From contig NC_049982.1 of assembly GCF_000003815.2 (NCBI RefSeq), positions 24,913,739 to 24,977,738 of the forward strand: DNA of 64,000 nt, in the 5' to 3' direction. Below are positions 59,413-64,000 of the stretch, piece by piece; the first letter of the stretch is position 1; every line of letters begins with the position of its first letter. The DNA is from Branchiostoma floridae (lineage: Eukaryota > Chordata > Leptocardii > Amphioxiformes > Branchiostomatidae). The notes below the pieces were generated by a model, which worked only from the letters and a program-made list of their open reading frames with translations, was not told where the DNA came from and made no database searches. The position numbers were made by a program, and so were the translations under genes.

Positions 59413-61370
59413 TATCCTCGGTGCCGAAACCCTGGAGAAACGTTCCAAATTCGTCCCGTCGATTAGTAGGCAAAGTATGGATATATGCAAAACATATGTA
59501 GTCAATGTTGTAAGAAAGATCTATGATTTTATGTTGCCCCGGTCCAGGTCACTAATTGACTCGGTCTCGAGCATGGTGGTCCCAAACGATCCCATCATAC
59601 GTTGCACCAACTCTCGCGAGACAAACGTGACTTTGTTAATCCCAGGTGCAGGTGCAGCCCTATCTTTTCTTCAGACTATAGCTATTTCATTTCGTGGCTC
59701 TTTGAAAAAAATAAAACCCAGTACAAAATTTGATATAGTCCAAAATAAAGTCCAGTATTTACTGGTTGAATGATTAAGTCTTAGGCGTTGCAAATACCAC
59801 AGTAAACTAAGATGAACATGTTGAGTTTTGAGTTGATTTATCAGACATCCACTCACCAAGACGGTCTATGAGAATGTTGGCTGACATATTGCCATTCTAA
59901 ATGCAGGCATGTTTGTATTTGGGATGTCGATATGTTAGCAAACATTCTCATGCAGCGTTTACAAATGTCAATCACCTTTCTTCCGCCTATTGCTACAGTA
60001 CATAAATAATGAGAGGGTGACTATGCCTTTTGTCCGAACGGTTTGCACGTTCAATTTGTGTAATCTGCCGCCCCGGGTTCGATCCCGGGCATCGGCATGT
60101 TGTTTCTTTCTGTTCTACTCGTCCTTCTGGTTGTTTCACCATGTCTACATAGGGGGGAGGGGCGTCGCAGAGTACTAAACAAGTATCTTTATCTAGTCTG
60201 TAATTGTATAGCCCTGGTCTGTCTGTAAGATGGCTGATATGCGGCGTCTTTTTCTTGGAATTTACTTTTGAACTGTGAACTTCTGTTTTTTAATGCATTT
60301 TTGTCACTGCCATTTATAATGAATAAGGCGCTGCTCCTATGAAGCCTTTAGTGTACGACAAGAATGTTAGCATACTAGTATGTCTGTCGCATATTTTGTA
60401 TGTGCTGTCCATACACTTTTCTGGGTGTCCTCTGACTGTCTTGTCTTGCAAATTACGCCTTATTTGAACACATGTTTAACATACTGTTGTTACAGGTATG
60501 CAATTAGGTGTAAATAACTCGAATCCGGTTGATAAACAATTGTTCCCGATAAACTGTCTAGACCACCATTTTAGAAAATGAAATTGTGTATTCAATAAAA
60601 TTACCTCTAACCAATACACTGTAAAGAGAATGGATATACCTTCAATAGAAAAAATATAGTTGGAAGACAATGATTATCTCACCTGCAAATCACAATGGTA
60701 ATGCAGTCGTCTACCAAGTCAGACATAATCCAACGTGTTAACTCAGGGGCGACCGAAGATCCGAAGATTTAGGACGAAATCCTTGAAGAATGTTGAAAAC
60801 CGAGCGTCTTCAAGGGGCCTAAGACGTCACCACGCAGTCAAAGGAACTTACGAAAGTCATAGCTCAGGAAACTAGATACGGAGATGTGGTCTAAGCGAGA
60901 GAGAAAGGCGAGAGAAGAAGATTTGTCTACGTTTTTCAGAACGGCCTGTTCGAATGAATGAGCCAGAATGTAGATAATTGAATTGTATTACGTGTTCTCC
61001 AACCGGTTGAACAAGTTACCCACACAAAATGGGATATGCCATGAAAAATCAAAGGGGTGCGTTTTAATCCCCTGTGTTGCTACCGCAAAATTAGACCAAT
61101 AAAACTTAAAAGAACACGTTTTTCGAGAAGACAGAAGTTGGTCTCGTCCACAGGTCGTTTCCATAGCAACGATGACGTTGGTTGGACGCACCCTCTTCTT
61201 CCGCTAATTTCGAAGCAGATGTTTAGGGGGCCGGGGAAAAGCGTAACCATTTCTTCAACCCAACCATTCTAACATCTGATAGAATATTAACTACATCAAC
61301 ATAGCTCTGCCTTCCCCATAACGATATTTTTTACTTATGACTTCACAAAAGAAAGAACATCATATCACTC
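59413..61370. other. Intergenic DNA between sialyltransferase B and NEURL
   Basis: No exon supported. The in-frame upstream extension of B to 59505 could be 5' leader. A tRNA-like fragment lies at about 60065-60097. No promoter elements stand out. Confidence 0.4.
60065..60097 (+). other. tRNA-like 3' fragment or SINE relic
   Basis: CCCCGGGTTCGATCCCGGGC followed by ATCGGCA has the form of a T-arm (B box GGTTCGATCCC) and acceptor strand. I find no matching 5' acceptor strand or anticodon arm upstream, so it is not an intact tRNA gene. Confidence 0.35.
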
Positions 61371-62052
61371 CTTTATTTGGAGTGGAAATTTCAATGGCCA
61401 CAAAGCAATGAATGTAAACTATCACATGTAGTATATCACATTCTGGGTCAAAGAAAAGACAGAGATGATATGTTTTCTTATTTTAATGTAACATAAGTGG
61501 TCATGGTATAATCATATAATCTATGAAACTGTACAATGTCATGGAATCTTTAGCTTCAATAATCACCAAAAGTCACTTGATACAAGTACAAGTATGCAAC
61601 AACAACAACGTGGTAGCTAGCATTTTGACAGAACTTAGTCACCTACAATAATTATTACAACGTAATCGAACCGCAACAATGTAACACCTTGCGATATAAT
61701 GCAAGCAGATACATATTATATTTCCCTTCAAAACAGTGAAGAAAACATATCTTTCTTTGCTTATTGATACAACCTGCAATGTATATTTCGCTAGAGGTCA
61801 TGTTTTGCGTATAACGGTCTTGGTATCTTGGGTAGCTTTTCGTAGATTTACGAAGACCACAACTTAAACAGAGACTATTTTTCTGAATAAAAGACTGCAT
61901 TGTATGAAATCTTTTTGTCGCCATAAGAAAATATTTGTGTCATCTTTATGCCTGCAACAGTTTCGCGTTGTCATGCCGAAATGCTTAAAACGTCATGGAC
62001 AATCGTCATCAGTTCTGGTGCCACACGTCTTCAGTTTTGACGTAGTTCGTCA
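61371..62052 (-). other. Probable NEURL 3' UTR
   Basis: It follows the stop codon at 62053. A minus-strand AATAAA at about 61372-61378 is a candidate signal. Confidence 0.45.
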
Positions 62053-63859
62053 TCAGAACGCGAGCAATCTGATGACCTCTTTCACTGGTGAACTACAGAC
62101 AGGGCAGTACGCTTTGGGGATGTACTTCTTGAGTTTGATGGCACACAGGTGGCACAGACAGACGTGCGCGCAGGGATACACGACACTGTCCTTCGGTCGT
62201 TCTTTCTTGTAACACATGGAGCACTCCGTGTCATGGTCTAACTCCGCCTGTTTGGGTTTCGTTCCCATCAAGACGTCATCTAAGTCATCTTCCTCCTCGG
62301 CATGTTCCACCTGTCGTAGGGTGTCTTCGCATTTCATGACACCTAGAGAGGAATTCAAAACATATAATGTAGAAACCGCCACATATGGTAAGAAAGAGAA
62401 AGATACTAAGGAACAAAATCATCTGTTTTCACATTATTCGGATACACGTGAGCTAAACAGCTTGCCACATGCAACATTAGTTTTATCTCTGTGTCTCTGG
62501 TACAAACTTTCTGAGACTCTATCAACCCTATTCACATGTTGTAAATTATGAGTAGTCCGCTAGGTGCGCTTTTCGACCAAGAACCACCTGTTGCATCACT
62601 TTAGCAAATAGAAACCTATTAATACGTATGTTTTGCGGTTAACCCTTGTAAATAAACCAGCTTCATATATGTACTGTACTTTGATACTCCAGAACTATTT
62701 ATTTGGACGTAGGTTATCTCACAATTTAGTTACAAGCTGCAACTAGTAATCTGTAATCTACAAGCAGATGTAAGGTTTTAAAAAGTGTTATTGACAAGTT
62801 TTCAATGTTTTCCCGTGTCTAATCAGTGTGAGAAGCAAGCATAGTAAAACGCACACCACAAAAACATCTACATGGAGATGTAAATATAATTTGTACTTAC
62901 CCAATAGTCTGATAGCCTGCGTGCTTCCGTACACGTCAAACAGTGCCCACAATGGACCAATGTTAAGGTCAACGTTCAATAGCACGATGGAGCCTGCCCC
63001 GTTCACATCGTAGTGAACATTGCCCTCCTCCGTGATCATGAAGCTCAGTTTGTCTCCGCTAGATGGCACTTTTATTTCTCTACTCAGCTTCCAGTATTCC
63101 GAGAGTTCTGACCGTTTCATGACCAAGATGTCGGCATTGTCCGGCAAACCCGTCTTTTCCGTATCGCTGGCGAGCTTGGCGGGGTCACACGCGGTCACGC
63201 CAAACCCCATCGCGCCTGCGTACTGGGCGTTCACTTCCAGGACTTCCACGAACAGCATCTCATTGGTCACCATGGGTCGTGACGTAAAGACCAGGCTGTT
63301 CCAGAAAGTGTTCCGTTTCCGGCGCACCACCTTGTGTTTGTCCTCCAACCGGATGTTGGTCCCGCGCATGTCGTTGAAGGAGATGCGGGAGGAATGGTCG
63401 GAATCATCGTCTCCGTCGCCCTTGTGGTTTCCCACCGACTTCTCGAAAGCCTCGACCGCTTCTTTCGCTGCTTCTTCATCTGCAGGATTACAAAGAGAGT
63501 GTAGGATAATTGATGACAATCTTTTTCGTAGCTTTTAAGTTTTTAAAGAGTCACCATGGGTCACAAACACACACACACAAACACTCTCTCTCTCTCTCTC
63601 TCTCTCTCAGTCACGCGCACACACACCCAAACGCACACACACACACATGCACACATACTCACCAACAATTGAAATCTCCTCTGTCTTGCCGAAGATGTCA
63701 ACAAGTGCCCAGAGTGGCTTGGTGTCATCCAACCCCTCCAGAAATACCCCCTTGTTCTCTAAGTTGATTGAATAGTGGACTGTGCCCTTCTCGGCAAGGT
63801 AGAAAGAAAACATGTTGTCCTTCTGTGCGTATTTCTCCATCATTGGAAGCGCCCAGTAT
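62053..63859 (-). CDS. NEURL1: Neuralized-type E3 ubiquitin ligase, C-terminal part (partial)
   Basis: Three exons, minus strand: 63859-63663, 63479-62901 and 62342-62053, joining in frame (phases 1, 1, then stop). The first gives the C-terminal half of a neuralized homology repeat (NHR), ending VDIFGKTEEISIV. The second gives a complete second NHR, with GFGVTACDPAKLA and LPDNADILVMKRSELSEYW, ending WALFDVYGSTQAIRLL. The last gives an acidic linker and a C3HC4 RING: CSMC, then CAHVCLCHLC, then CPVC, close to the C-terminus. Two NHRs plus a terminal RING is the NEURL1/NEURL1B layout; these E3 ligases promote endocytosis of Delta/Jagged Notch ligands. The N-terminus lies beyond the right edge. 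NEURL1 against 1B cannot be separated from this fragment, and one ancestral invertebrate gene is likely. Confidence 0.93.
63565..63655. repeat. CA / CT compound microsatellite
   Basis: A CA run, then a CT run, then CA/CG units, in the intron between the two NHR exons of NEURL. It ends about 8 bases before the donor of the upstream exon (63663 on the minus strand), so it is the first intron sequence. Confidence 0.9.
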
Positions 63860-64000
63860 CTGTCAAAGAGAAAGGGCGTTAAGTAATGTGTTCTCTTTGT
63901 GTCGTCCTGAAATTTCCAACGTTAGATGTGACAGGCCTGTACATAGAGATATTTGCCAAGGATGCTGACAAGTTTCTTTTCGTTCTACTACGTACAGCAC
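63860..64000 (-). other. NEURL intron, running off the right edge
   Basis: Upstream of the acceptor at 63860; no further exon is seen before the edge. Confidence 0.6.

Noticed and set aside
60065-60097. Intact tRNA gene
   Set aside because: Only the T-arm and 3' acceptor strand are visible; the 5' acceptor strand and anticodon arm are missing.

Overview
The window is animal (eukaryotic) genomic DNA, AT-rich, with spliced genes and dense short inverted-repeat transposons. Intron/exon layout, many foldback elements, tRNA-derived SINEs and the gene set (ARL3, a sideroflexin-2, tandem ST8Sia-type sialyltransferases, a neuralized E3 ligase) suggest an invertebrate chordate. Amphioxus (Branchiostoma) is my best guess; this is inference, not proof. 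One 100-N assembly gap lies at 47367-47466.

Layout, left to right. 1-9.5 kb: no gene I can support; mostly repeats, including an almost perfect foldback at 760-989, a GC-rich element with terminal inverted repeats (TIRs) at 1332-2446, and a TIR element flanked by 230-bp direct repeats at 3043-4389. 9.5-21.2 kb (+): an unrecognised three-exon gene for a small single-pass membrane protein. Its two short helical repeats lie on separate exons, and a paired-CRE promoter lies upstream; its 8.7-kb first intron is full of tandem repeats. 21.2-26.6 kb: SINE and MITE copies. 26.65-34.37 kb (-): sideroflexin-2, 11 coding exons, complete. 35.64-35.76 kb: compact CCAAT/CRE promoter between divergent genes. 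35.76-41.92 kb (+): ARL3, 7 exons, complete, with a long 3' region to about 44.7 kb. 45.66-51.49 kb (-) and 54.93-59.41 kb (-): two tandem paralogues of an alpha-2,8-sialyltransferase-like enzyme, 8 coding exons each with identical intron phases and five exons of identical length. 52.3-53.15 kb (+): a possible very small spliced gene between them. 62.05-63.86 kb (-): the 3' part of a neuralized (NEURL1-type) E3 ligase, running off the right edge.

The genes are not one pathway. ARL3 is a ciliary small GTPase, sideroflexin-2 a mitochondrial inner-membrane transporter, the ST8Sia-like proteins Golgi glycosyltransferases, and NEURL a Notch-ligand E3. The head-to-head SFXN2/ARL3 pair with NEURL nearby matches the order known on human 10q24, so the neighbourhood looks like ancient conserved chordate linkage.

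All exon boundaries were read by hand from reading frame, GT/AG sites and phase continuity. No alignment or transcript search was run.
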